Part shown: positions 26,201-32,613 of the stretch, in pieces
Layout: each line of letters starts with the position of its first letter
How positions within the stretch are numbered: the first letter of the stretch is position 1
Assembly (NCBI GenBank): GCA_023399815.1
Contig: JAEWOJ010000107.1
Location: forward strand, 1 to 34,953
Direction: 5' to 3'
Origin: Pseudomonadota bacterium
GTDB taxonomy: Bacteria > Pseudomonadota > Gammaproteobacteria > Xanthomonadales > Xanthomonadaceae
DNA: 34,953 nt
The notes under the pieces: model-generated
Seen by the model: only the letters and a program-made list of their open reading frames with translations
Told to the model about the DNA's origin: nothing
Databases searched by the model: none
Translations under genes and position numbers: made by a program

Positions 26201-29200
26201 CCGGAGAGGGCGCCGCCCCAGCCGCTGAAAGTGGAAAGCTGTTTGAGTTGGGCCAGCGTCCTGCCCGTGCCCAGCGTATTGAATGCCCCACCGCTGTTGA
26301 TGGTGCTGCCGCCGGCATTGGTGGTGGCGTAGAAGCTCTGGTCAAGGCTGGCAGTGCCCTGCATCTTGCCGACCAGCCCGCCAACATCGCTGCTGCCGGT
26401 CACCACGCCGGTAGCGTAGGTGCGGGTGATGTAGCCGTTCAGGCCTTGATAGAGGCCGACCAGCCCGCCGACCTCAAGCTGGCCGGAAACGGCGGCGGCG
26501 CTGTAGGCATCGCTGATGCCCTTGCTGTTGTCGGTGGTGGTCAGCAGGCCAACCAGCCCGCCGACGTCACCGTTGCCGGCGACGGCTCCGGTCACATAGA
26601 CGTTGTTGATGAGCGAGTCGGTGGCCGAGCCGGCCAGGCCGCCAACATAGTTGAAGCCGGTGACGGTGGCGTTGTTCAAGCCCAGGTTGCGGACCGTGCC
26701 ACCGTCGATGAGGCCGAACAGTCCGACGTAGTTGGCACCGCTCCTGTCGATGTACAGGTTGTCGATGCGGTGGTACAGGCCGTCCAGGCTGCCGGTGAAG
26801 TTGTCGAAGACGCTGCCCACGGGCCTGAAACTGCTGCCCAGCCACACGTCCTGGCCGTGGGTGGCGCTGGCGTCGATGTCGTTGGCGAGGATGTAGTGGG
26901 CGGTGGGGTCCAGCACCATCAACTGCAACTGGTGGACGGTGCGGATGGTGGTTGACCATTCCGAGGCCAGCATCGGCAGCACGCCGTCCAGCAGCACCCA
27001 GCCATCGCCGCCCGGAGTACCGGCGGTAAATCCACTCCAGTTGGCGACGTCGCGCATCTGCGCGGTGGTCAGGCCGGCAACGTTGGTGGGGGTGTAGGTC
27101 AGCCACGATTCCTGTGCGCCGATGGCATCGCTCTGCCCCGTGGTTTCGGTGTTCCAGCGTGCGTTGGTCAGCGCGAGGTTGTTGCCGGCCGTGCCGATCA
27201 GCCCGCCGTGGTTGTAGCCGCCGGTGACCGTGCCGCTGGCCCATACGTCGTCGAGCGTGATGTCCATGTAGTGGCCGACCAAGCCACCGGCATTGGTCGC
27301 GCCGGTGCCATTGACCGCGCCGGTGGCGTACACGTGGTTTATGTGGGCGTTGCCGTTGGTCCTGCCGATCAACCCGCCGACGGCGAAGTCGCCGCCGGTG
27401 ACCGTGCCGGTGGCATAGCTGTGGTCGATGATGCTGGCGTTGGTCACGTAGCCGACCAGGCCCCCGACGTTCGCGCCGCCGCTGACCGCGCCGGTGGCAT
27501 GGCTGCGATGGATGTCGCCGCCGTTGGCCTCGCCCACCAGCCCGCCGGTGTAGTTGCCCCAGGCTCCCGTGACCGCCACGTTGGCCGAGGAATCGAACAT
27601 CAGGCCGCTGGAACCGTGTATGCCTACCAGCCCACCGATGCTGGCGTAGGTGACGATGGCAGTGGCCGTGCCGCTGGCATGGACGTTGGCGACGGTGCCG
27701 TAGTTGAGCCCGGCGAGCAGGCCCATGGAGTAAGTGTCGCTGCCGGTCACGCTGCCGGCCAGCTTGAGGTTGCGTACCTGGGCACCGGTATTGATGGTGT
27801 TGAACAACCCGAGATCATCTGCCACGCCGCTCAGGTTGATGTTGCCGATGCGGTGGCCCAAGCCTTCCAGCGTGCCGCCGAGGTTGCCGAGCGCGGCGGT
27901 GACCGGGGTGCCGATGTCACCGACCAGCGCGTAGTGGTTGCCGAGGTTGGTCAGCCCGGCAAGGCTGTCGATCAGGACATAGCTCTGGCCGTTGACGGAC
28001 AGGCTGCCGGTGAGCGGCAGGTCGACCGTGCCGTTGACGTAGAAATGGCCGTCGCTGATGCCCGCGCCCTGGTTGAACAGCACCGCCAGCCCGGCATTGC
28101 TGCCGGTGGCGGTGACGGCGGCGTTGATGTTGATGCTGCGCTCGGCGTCCAGCGTGAGCGTGCTGTTGCTGCTCCAGTTGATGGCGTCGTTGACGTGGAT
28201 GTCGCCGTTGCCGCCGGCCGTGCCCATCGTGGCGGTCTGGATGATGAAGTTGCCGTTGTTGTCCAGCGCATTGCCGACCGCCGCGCCGGTCATGTTGCCG
28301 CCGCTGGCAGCCACGGTGAAATCGTTGGGGTCGATCAGCCAGGTGCCGCTTTGGCCGTTGGCCGCCTTGGTGGTGATGACGGCGGTGTCGGCGACGTTGA
28401 CGTGCGCGGCGCTGGTTTCGATGAAGCCGCCATTGCCGTCATCAGGCGCGGAAGCATCCAGCGTGCCGGCGATGTTGGCGCTGCCGCTTTGCATGTCGCC
28501 GATCAGCAGGATGCGGCCATCGCGGTTTTCCACGGTGCGGGCGCGGATGATGCCGGTGTTGTTGACGGCGGTGTCCAGCAGGGCGTCTTTTGCGCGGGCG
28601 GTCATCAGCACGGTGCCGCCGTCGGCCTGGATCAGGCCACGGTTGTCGGCCAGTGCGTGCAGCGCGCCCTCGTCCACCTGCACGTTCAGCAGCGCATCGC
28701 CGTTGAAGTCCAGCGTCACCTTGTTGCCAGCGGCCAGCGCGGCGGTGCCGAGGTGGGCGGCAATGATGCCTTCGTTGCGCACGCTTTCGCCGAGCAGGGC
28801 GACGTAGCCACCGTTCAAGCTGCCCTGGTTGATGACGCTGCCGCCGCTGCCGGAGAACGCGCGCTTGCCGGCCATGAAGTCGGCATCGGACAGGCCCAGC
28901 GTGGAGGCCACCAGCCCGCCCACGTCCACCTGCGCGCTGCTGCCGAACAGCACTCCGTTGGGGTTGAGCACCCACACCTGGCCGTTGCCCTTGAGCTGGC
29001 CGAGGATCTGCGAGCCTTCGCTGCCCAGCACGCGGTTCAGGGCGATGGCGGTGGCGTTGGGTTGCAGGAAGGTGACGCTGGCGTTTTCGCCGATGTCGAA
29101 GGTCCGCCAGTTGATGGCGAGGTTCCCGGTGTTCTGGGTGACGGTCATCGCCGCGCCGCTCTGGGCGATGCTGCCGCTGCCGGCGCTGACCGTGCCGCCG

Positions 29201-29469
29201 GTGGGCAAGGTGGTGGCAGGGCGTTGCGACGCGCTGCGTGCCGCAACGCCCGCTGTGCTGCCCGCACCTTCGGCGACGCTGGTGGTTGCCAGTGAAGCAG
29301 CCCCCGCCAGCGATGCCCACACCGACAACGGCAACAACACCAGCAGCCGCAGGCCGCCGTGGCCGGAGCGGCCCCCGCTGCGGCCCTTGCCCTGCGCGCT
29401 GGCGATCTCGGCGACGACCTGCCAGACGCCGAGCGCCCGATTGAAGACGGTGCGGTAAATGTGGTTCAT
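20284..29469 (-). CDS. Giant TpsA adhesin with haemagglutinin N-domain, GLUG and YDG/MBG repeats
   Basis: Predicted secreted surface adhesin of 3061 residues, the cargo of the neighbouring TpsB. The ATG at 29469 gives an extended signal peptide (MNHIYRTVFNRALGVW at residues 1-16, hydrophobic core LRLLVLLPLSVWASLAGA at 40-57), with GGGGA upstream; the 108 open codons before it are not needed. The TPS secretion domain covers about residues 85-330, with NPNG at 169-172 in VWVLNPNGVLFG. GLUG-type repeats (GGLVG...SYATGxV) fill about 575-1040, 1377-1556 and 1890-2105. Two near-identical blocks lie between them. Nine YDG/MBG units (six KTYDG, three TYNGQ) occupy about 2166-2925. The C-terminus has C3048 and C3060, as in HMW1-type anchored adhesins. 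No VENN motif or toxin domain is seen. Ligand unknown. Confidence 0.93.
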   Translation of the reverse strand: MNHIYRTVFNRALGVWQVVAEIASAQGKGRSGGRSGHGGLRLLVLLPLSVWASLAGAASLATTSVAEGAGSTAGVAARSASQRPATTLPTGGTVSAGSGSIAQSGAAMTVTQNTGNLAINWRTFDIGENASVTFLQPNATAIALNRVLGSEGSQILGQLKGNGQVWVLNPNGVLFGSSAQVDVGGLVASTLGLSDADFMAGKRAFSGSGGSVINQGSLNGGYVALLGESVRNEGIIAAHLGTAALAAGNKVTLDFNGDALLNVQVDEGALHALADNRGLIQADGGTVLMTARAKDALLDTAVNNTGIIRARTVENRDGRILLIGDMQSGSANIAGTLDASAPDDGNGGFIETSAAHVNVADTAVITTKAANGQSGTWLIDPNDFTVAASGGNMTGAAVGNALDNNGNFIIQTATMGTAGGNGDIHVNDAINWSSNSTLTLDAERSININAAVTATGSNAGLAVLFNQGAGISDGHFYVNGTVDLPLTGSLSVNGQSYVLIDSLAGLTNLGNHYALVGDIGTPVTAALGNLGGTLEGLGHRIGNINLSGVADDLGLFNTINTGAQVRNLKLAGSVTGSDTYSMGLLAGLNYGTVANVHASGTATAIVTYASIGGLVGIHGSSGLMFDSSANVAVTGAWGNYTGGLVGEANGGDIHRSHATGAVSGGANVGGLVGYVTNASIIDHSYATGTVTGGDFAVGGLIGRTNGNAHINHVYATGAVNGTGATNAGGLVGHYMDITLDDVWASGTVTGGYNHGGLIGTAGNNLALTNARWNTETTGQSDAIGAQESWLTYTPTNVAGLTTAQMRDVANWSGFTAGTPGGDGWVLLDGVLPMLASEWSTTIRTVHQLQLMVLDPTAHYILANDIDASATHGQDVWLGSSFRPVGSVFDNFTGSLDGLYHRIDNLYIDRSGANYVGLFGLIDGGTVRNLGLNNATVTGFNYVGGLAGSATDSLINNVYVTGAVAGNGDVGGLVGLLTTTDNSKGISDAYSAAAVSGQLEVGGLVGLYQGLNGYITRTYATGVVTGSSDVGGLVGKMQGTASLDQSFYATTNAGGSTINSGGAFNTLGTGRTLAQLKQLSTFSGWGGALSGNGGENTAWRIYDGDTTPLLRGFLKQLTASAMPDYDGSGALLANIGSASLNGIPSGAHIFGTPTFVQGDTLTLTSTRAGEYTATSNATVSGLYSDQQGYDINFGASRTISTPGSAAGEVRLDNGVAWSNGTLVINTTGNASANAAVSGGTGSVFRMVNGAWVQNAATLPGFAVNDFQLAGGSFLRATGGNGSAATPWLLADVYGLQGMASTPLLGNHFALAGDIDASGTAHWNCDAGGANCAGFVPVGTNGNAFTGSFDGNDHVIDGLTINRGAQQYVGLFGYTQGASLRNSGLSNVAITGHGYTGGLIGWAQGTSINDSFVASGQVSARAYAGGLAGVIIDGSHVEGSYAGANVESTTSTGDGIVGGLVGVQSTASSINNSYATGNVAANPGNAASSGDAGGLVGILFAGTISNSYATGAVSGHNTLGGLVGEQLGGAVSNSYATGTVTGNNTLGGLIGYRQGGTDSGSFRATTNAGGSTINSGGAFNTLGTGRTLAELKQLSTFTAAGWDISDVGGDGKVWRIYDGDTTPLLRSFLKQLTVSATPDYDGSGAALANIGSATLTGIPSGAHIHGTATLVPGDTLTLSSTQAGEYTATSNATVSGLYSDQQGYDIVFDSSRTISTPGSAAGEVRLDNGVAWSNGTLAIDTTGNASANAAISGGAGSVFRMVNGAWVQNAATLPGFAVNDFQLAGGSFLRVTGGNGSSATPWLLADVYGLQGMASTSLLGNHFALANDINANGTANWNCDAGGTNCAGFVPVGTNGNAFTGSFDGQNHAITGLTIDRSAQDYVGLFGYANGALGNVTLSGGSISGKDFVGALAGYTNTAGTVQNSHASASVNGGNYVGGLVGFARAAVSNSHAQGDVSGSQHVGGLLGRLFQGSLGNSYATGTVNGAGNVGGLAGSSNGSSIDNSYAAGNVEATGDNVGGLVGDNGSSTISNSYASGNVSGNNRIGGLVGYNERVVIAFVGDITNSYASGLVTGNGDTGGLVGNNLTYFGSTYGWVDGGTITASFWNLDTSGQTSSAGGGTGITTAQMQQLSTFTNAGWDISDQGGDGKVWRIYEGQTAPLLRSFMTAITVTPDAITSGKTYDGHIASGNAGYTPSVTVDASLIHGSLGYATTSADAGTYSTTNGGLRFGGLYSGQQGYDISYSGTSSVTIDKAALVVTANNAGKTYDGIAWTGGNGVSYSGFVNGEDAAVLGGALNWGGNAQGARDAGSYTLSANGLSSGNYAISYVDGTLTIDPRTLAIVVNLTGTVRKTYDGTTTATLDASNFLVSGWVGSEGATITATTGRYDDANAGTGKTVSVDLTLADYLANTGTNLANYVLPTQASGNVGAIDKAAATVTAHSGHVTYNGQTQSVNGYTVTGLVNGEDESVLDSLVETGGNGRNAGTYIHGVSGSDNNYELTFIDGALTIDKAALTLGTADVRKTYDGTLAAAGNAIVLGGQLYGSDAISGGDFAYTDKNAGSGKTVTVGGVTVTDGNGGNNYDVTYAANTTSTIDKARATATANSATTTYNGQTQGVNGYTATGLVNGEDESVLTGLTTTGGSGRNAGTYAHGVTGTDGNYELTFIDGALTIDKAALTLGTADVTKTYDGTTSANGNAIVLGGQLFGSDAISGGDFAYTDKNAGTGKTVTIGSVTVDDGNGGNNYDVTYAANTTSTIDKARATVTANSATTTYNGQNQGVNGYTATSLVNGEDESVLTGLTTTGGNGRNAGTYVHGVTGTDGNYELTFIDGALTIDKAALILGTANVTKTYDGTTSANGNAIVLGGQLFGDDAISGGDFAYTDKNAGTGKTVTVGGVTVDDGNAGNNYDVAYTANTTSTIDRKALSINGSFDVADKLHDGLADADIIRNALALDGVIAGDAVTANWKALFADAATGLNKTVTVQGTSLAGGDSGNYLLDLAGSPTTLASIVPGSDPHGPRHAGTMDSLASSGNARPKLAHGNAPGIAVQQCGQNLPPQLARDCQ
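20716..22182 (-). repeat. Three tandem 489-bp in-frame repeats inside tpsA
   Basis: The landmark GTCGATGG recurs at 20716, 21205, 21694 and 22183, exactly 489 bases (163 codons) apart. Each unit encodes one TYNGQ module and one KTYDG module. The first two copies (20716-21693) look nearly identical at DNA level. The third (21694-22182) is more diverged toward its end. Confidence 0.85.
23815..24790 (-). repeat. Large internal duplication in tpsA, copy 1
   Basis: About 970 bases strongly similar to 25357-26332 at a constant offset of 1542 bases, for example GTTGATGGTGCTGCCGCC at 24754 and 26296. It encodes the linker AGEYTATSNATVSGLYSDQQ through WNCDAGG and GLFGY. Boundaries are approximate. 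Confidence 0.8.
25357..26332 (-). repeat. Large internal duplication in tpsA, copy 2
   Basis: Partner of 23815-24790. The two copies flank a GLUG repeat block, so the 1542-base period (514 codons) spans a linker block plus one GLUG block. Boundaries are approximate. Confidence 0.8.
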
Positions 29470-29587
29470 CGTTTTCCCCGGTTGCGGTAGTGGCGTGGCG
29501 GGGCAGCGAAGAGCCGTGGCGGTGGCGGCACGGGGGCTTGCCCCTGCACGATGCGGTGCGTGTGACCGCTCGTGACATGGCCCGGGG

Positions 29588-29616
29588 ATGATAGGAACTG
29601 CGAGCCGCATCACGGT
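29588..29616 (-). promoter_or_regulatory. Candidate tpsA promoter
   Basis: On the minus strand TATCAT (29593-29588) matches the -10 consensus at five of six positions. The hexamer 17 bases upstream (ACCGTG, 29616-29611) is a poor -35, which suggests a need for an activator. Transcription would start near 29582, leaving a leader of about 112 bases before the tpsA ATG. The leader contains a short GGGGC-TT-GCCCC hairpin (29533-29544). Confidence 0.4.
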
Positions 29617-29620
29617 CGCT

Positions 29621-29650
29621 TCATTTCTGGCAAATGCTGTCAAATTCTGT
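29621..29650. promoter_or_regulatory. Three 10-bp direct repeats, candidate response-regulator binding site
   Basis: Three consecutive 10-mers: TCATTTCTGG, CAAATGCTGT and CAAATTCTGT. Copies two and three differ at one base; the first is a weaker match. Helical-turn-spaced direct repeats are the usual target of dimeric OmpR/PhoB-family regulators, and such a gene begins at 29838. The site lies at about -39 to -68 for the candidate tpsA promoter and overlaps the -35 zone of the candidate regulator promoter. Confidence 0.6.
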
Positions 29651-29675
29651 CGGCGGGCAGAGATGTGCCTACACT
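29645..29675 (+). promoter_or_regulatory. Candidate promoter of the response regulator-kinase operon
   Basis: TACACT (29670-29675) is a moderate -10. The -35 zone (TTCTGT, 29645-29650, spacing 19) coincides with the last direct repeat, as in PhoB-activated promoters where the regulator replaces a -35. Transcription would start near 29682. Confidence 0.35.
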
Positions 29676-29691
29676 CGATGCGGTGTCTCTT

Positions 29692-29815
29692 CCTTCTCCC
29701 CTCAGGAGAAGGTGCCCGCAGGGCGGATGAGGGTTCGGGCGAAGCCTCGTGCGGCCAGGCATTGCGTGGCTTTTCCCCGGCTCTTTCCCCCACCCCTCTT
29801 CCGATGGGAGAGGGG
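29692..29815. repeat. Hairpin-ended intergenic repeat in the regulator leader
   Basis: A ~124-base element. One end is CCTTCTCC-CCTCA-GGAGAAGG (29692-29712), the other CCCCTCTTCC-GAT-GGGAGAGGGG (29793-29815). The minus strand reads CCCTCATCCGCCCTGCGGGC within it, a wording I recognise from dispersed repeats of many proteobacterial genomes. It lies between the candidate promoter and the regulator start codon, so it would be part of the leader RNA. Confidence 0.65.
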
Positions 29816-29837
29816 CATCAACGTCAAATCAATCCGC

Positions 29838-30539
29838 ATGTCCCCACATCGCCGCGTCGCCGTCGTCGAAGACAACCAGGAACTGCTCGCCGATCTGGTC
29901 GAGTTTCTCGGCATGCGCGGCTTTGCCGCGCATGGCTTCGGCAGTGCGGAGGCGTTTTTCGAGGGATGGCCGGCGCTGCATTTCGACCTGCTGTTGCTGG
30001 ACGTGGCCCTGCCGGGCATGAGCGGCCTGGAGATCGCGCAGCGGGTGCGAGCCGATGACGCCGCCGGCAATGCGACCGGCGTGGTGATGCTGACGGCGCT
30101 GGATGCCAATGCCGACCAGGTGCTTGGCTTGAATGCCGGTGCGGATGTCTACCTTTCCAAGCGCAGCTCATTGGACGTGATAGAAGCGGCCTGCCATAGC
30201 GTGTTGCGCCGGCTGGGCAAGGCCGAGGTGGACGAATGCTGGCGTCTGCATGTCCGGCGTTGGCAACTGCTGGCGCCCAACGGAACCGTGCTGGACCTGA
30301 CCCATGCCGAAGTGGCGCTGCTGGAGGCGCTGTGCGGACAGCCGGGGCAGGCGGTGGCGCGCGAGGCCCTGCTGGTCCGCCTGGGCAAGCAGGAAACCCT
30401 GTCCAGCCTGCGCAATCTGGACAACACCGCCAGCCGCCTGCGGCGCAAGGTGCAGGCGGCCTGTGGCGTGGAGTTGCCGCTGCGGCCAAGCTATGGGAGG
30501 GGCTATACCTTCACCGGGAACTGCGAGGTCGAGGCATGA
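29838..30539 (+). CDS. OmpR/PhoB-family response regulator
   Basis: DNA-binding regulator of 233 residues. The receiver domain (about 5-118) has the acidic pair E11/D12, the phospho-accepting D55 in LLLLDVALPG, T86 in VVMLTALD and K108 in VYLSKRSS; the proline that usually follows this lysine is replaced by arginine. A winged-helix output domain follows (about 125-230), ending RPSYGRGYTF. The ATG at 29838 is chosen because it starts the receiver fold; the frame is open back to 29634 through a repeat element. No strong Shine-Dalgarno is close to this ATG. The stop overlaps the kinase start (ATGA). It is divergent from tpsA, the likely target. Which promoter it binds is inference. Confidence 0.9.
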   Translation: MSPHRRVAVVEDNQELLADLVEFLGMRGFAAHGFGSAEAFFEGWPALHFDLLLLDVALPGMSGLEIAQRVRADDAAGNATGVVMLTALDANADQVLGLNAGADVYLSKRSSLDVIEAACHSVLRRLGKAEVDECWRLHVRRWQLLAPNGTVLDLTHAEVALLEALCGQPGQAVAREALLVRLGKQETLSSLRNLDNTASRLRRKVQAACGVELPLRPSYGRGYTFTGNCEVEA

Positions 30540-32476
30540 GGCAGGGCGGTGCGTTGGCCGGGCAGGGCGGCGGGCTGCAGGCGTTGCTGTGCGTGCTGCT
30601 GTTCCTGCTGCCCATGCTCGCCGTGGCCGCGGAACCGGCATTGCGATTGGGTGCCGATGTGCAGCGGCTTTCGCTGGAGGGACGGCTGGAGCATTTCGCC
30701 GATGCCGGCAATGCGCTGCCCTTCGAGACGGTGTCCCGGCCGGATTTCGTCCGCGATCGTTTCATGCGCCTGCCGGATGCCCGAAGCCTGGGATATGACA
30801 CCGATGCGCACTGGTTCCACGTCGAATTGACGCCGGCGGCGGATGCACCGTCCCGCTGGGTGCTGGCCCTCGGCACGCCGGAACTGGAAGAGGTGGACGT
30901 GTGGGTGGAGCAGCGCGATGGAGGATTTGCGCATCACGCCATGGGCTACCACCGGCCCTACGAGAACCGCCCGTTGCGCACGCGCCTGTTCGCGCTGCCG
31001 GTGGAGGTGTTCGGCGACATGCACGTGTATTTCCGCGTGCGGACCACCAACGCCATCAATGTCCATGCCGACCTCTGGCAGGTGGAGGCGTTCACCGCCA
31101 GCGAAACCCGCAACAATTTCTACCGGGGCATGTACTTCGGCATCCTGCTCATCGCCGCGCTGCTCCATGGCATCCTCGGCGCGCGCCTGCGCGACGTGGT
31201 GATGTCGGCCTACGCCGGTTACATCGCTTCGCAGATATTGTTCAACCTGGGCACCAACGGCTACCTGCCGGTGCTGTTGAGCGCACACGCGGCGTGGTTC
31301 ACCGATGCCTTGCCGCGCATCGGCTGGCTGGGCGGCGCCGCTTCCATCGTGCTGATGTGGGACCGTCTGCTGGACCTGAAGCGGAACCACCCGCGCGTCC
31401 ATCGCCTGTTCCTGGCCACTCTCGTGCTGAACCTCGGGCTGCTGCCGTTCGCGCTGCTGCCGTTCCTGGTGGGCGAGTGGCTGCTGTGGGTGGTCAAGCT
31501 CGCCAATGGCCTGAACAGCCTCAATTTCTTCATCAGCATGGGCCTGCTGCTGCGCATGTGGCGGCGGAGCCGGCGCGGCGAACTGCTGGTCTATTTCGTC
31601 GCATTCGTGATTCCGGCGCTGGGCACCACGATCAACACCGGCGCCAACCTGGGGCTGTTGCCGCAGAACGCGGTGACGGCGAATTTCTACCAGGTCGCAC
31701 CGCTGGTGCACGTGCTGGTGATGAGCTACGGCCTGGCGTTGCGCCTGCGGCAACTGCAGCGCGACAAGCAGGCGGCCGAGCAGGAAGCCGGCATCGCCAT
31801 CCGCCGCTCGGAGGAGCAGCGGCGCTTCGTGGCGATGCTGTCGCACGAATTCGGCAATCCGCTGGCGGCCATTGACCGTGCCGCGCAGATGATCCAGATC
31901 AAGATGCCGGAGCTTGCGCCGTCGGAGGCGCAACGATTGGCGCAGATCCGCGGCAATGCGGCGACGTTGTCCGGTTTCGTCGATCACTTCCTGATGACCG
32001 AGGCCCTCGACCACGGGGCGCTCGTGGTGTCGCCCGCGCCATGCTCCCTCCGGGTCCTGCTGGAGGAGGCGATCCAGCAGCAGGGCGACGCGGGGAGCGG
32101 GCGCCTGCGCCTGGGCGGATGCCCGGAGGGCGGTTTCGTGCTCGATCCCACGCTGGTCGGGGCCGCCATCGGCAACCTGCTGGCCAATGCCCTGCGCTAT
32201 TCGCCGCCGCACAGCCAAGTGGATGTCGCCGCGACGCGGGATGGCACCGGGTTGCGCATCCGGGTCGCCGACCAGGGGCCCGGCATGAGCCAGGACGAGC
32301 TGGACCGGCTGGGCACGCCCTATTTCCGGGGAGCCGCCTCGCTGGGGAAGAAGGGCAGCGGACTGGGCTACCACTTCACCCGGCGCATCGTCGCAGCGCA
32401 TGGCGGCAGCCTGACTGCCCGTTCCGACGCGGGCACGGGACTGGAAGTGGAGATCTTCCTGCCGAACCCGGCATAG
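30536..32476 (+). CDS. 7TMR-DISM sensor histidine kinase
   Basis: Membrane sensor kinase of 646 residues, cotranslated with the regulator. A signal peptide ends near residue 32 (LPMLAVAA|EP). An extracytoplasmic 7TMR-DISMED2-like beta domain covers about 45-180 (HWFHVELTPAADAPSRWVLA); such domains are thought to bind carbohydrates or other small ligands. A block of about seven membrane segments follows (about 195-400), then a short coiled region. The HisKA site is H437 in LSHEFGNPLAAID, a variant of the common HExRTPL form. The ATPase domain has the N box with N547/N551, G1 as DQGPGM (D579) and G2 as GSGLG (607-611). All catalytic residues are present. The ligand is unknown. Confidence 0.92.
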   Translation: MRQGGALAGQGGGLQALLCVLLFLLPMLAVAAEPALRLGADVQRLSLEGRLEHFADAGNALPFETVSRPDFVRDRFMRLPDARSLGYDTDAHWFHVELTPAADAPSRWVLALGTPELEEVDVWVEQRDGGFAHHAMGYHRPYENRPLRTRLFALPVEVFGDMHVYFRVRTTNAINVHADLWQVEAFTASETRNNFYRGMYFGILLIAALLHGILGARLRDVVMSAYAGYIASQILFNLGTNGYLPVLLSAHAAWFTDALPRIGWLGGAASIVLMWDRLLDLKRNHPRVHRLFLATLVLNLGLLPFALLPFLVGEWLLWVVKLANGLNSLNFFISMGLLLRMWRRSRRGELLVYFVAFVIPALGTTINTGANLGLLPQNAVTANFYQVAPLVHVLVMSYGLALRLRQLQRDKQAAEQEAGIAIRRSEEQRRFVAMLSHEFGNPLAAIDRAAQMIQIKMPELAPSEAQRLAQIRGNAATLSGFVDHFLMTEALDHGALVVSPAPCSLRVLLEEAIQQQGDAGSGRLRLGGCPEGGFVLDPTLVGAAIGNLLANALRYSPPHSQVDVAATRDGTGLRIRVADQGPGMSQDELDRLGTPYFRGAASLGKKGSGLGYHFTRRIVAAHGGSLTARSDAGTGLEVEIFLPNPA

Positions 32477-32568
32477 CCGGCCGCGGGTTCCCTCGGTGGC
32501 CCCATGGCACGCACGGACCAGCGTCATCCCTGCGTGGGGGACAGTGGGATGCCCGTGGCCAAACGCAA

Positions 32569-32588
32569 GACGCCCCTTGCGGGGCGTC
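32569..32588 (-). terminator. Intrinsic terminator after bamD
   Basis: GACGCCCC-TTGC-GGGGCGTC, a perfect 8-bp stem 25 bases past the bamD stop. On the minus strand it is followed by TTGCGTTT, a broken T-tract. On the plus strand no T-run follows, so it mainly serves bamD, though it may also block read-through from the kinase gene. Confidence 0.65.
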
Positions 32589-32613
32589 ATGGGGACCTTG
32601 CGGTTCGTCGCGC

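Noticed and set aside
27208..29295. Plus-strand open frame (695 codons) antisense to the TPS domain of tpsA
   Set aside because: No recognisable motif, and the minus strand encodes the conserved haemagglutinin domain with NPNG.
29638..29643. Perfect TTGACA on the minus strand as the tpsA -35 box
   Set aside because: No -10-like hexamer lies 16-18 bases downstream, and the TTGACA is created by the junction of two direct repeats. The TATCAT at 29588-29593 is too far away for it.
29470..29793. N-terminal extension of TpsA by 108 codons
   Set aside because: The chosen ATG at 29469 starts a textbook extended signal peptide with a ribosome site; the extension is intergenic DNA containing the regulatory repeats.
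29634..29837. N-terminal extension of the response regulator from 29634
   Set aside because: The extra 68 codons run through the direct repeats, the candidate promoter and a hairpin repeat, and have no receiver-domain similarity.
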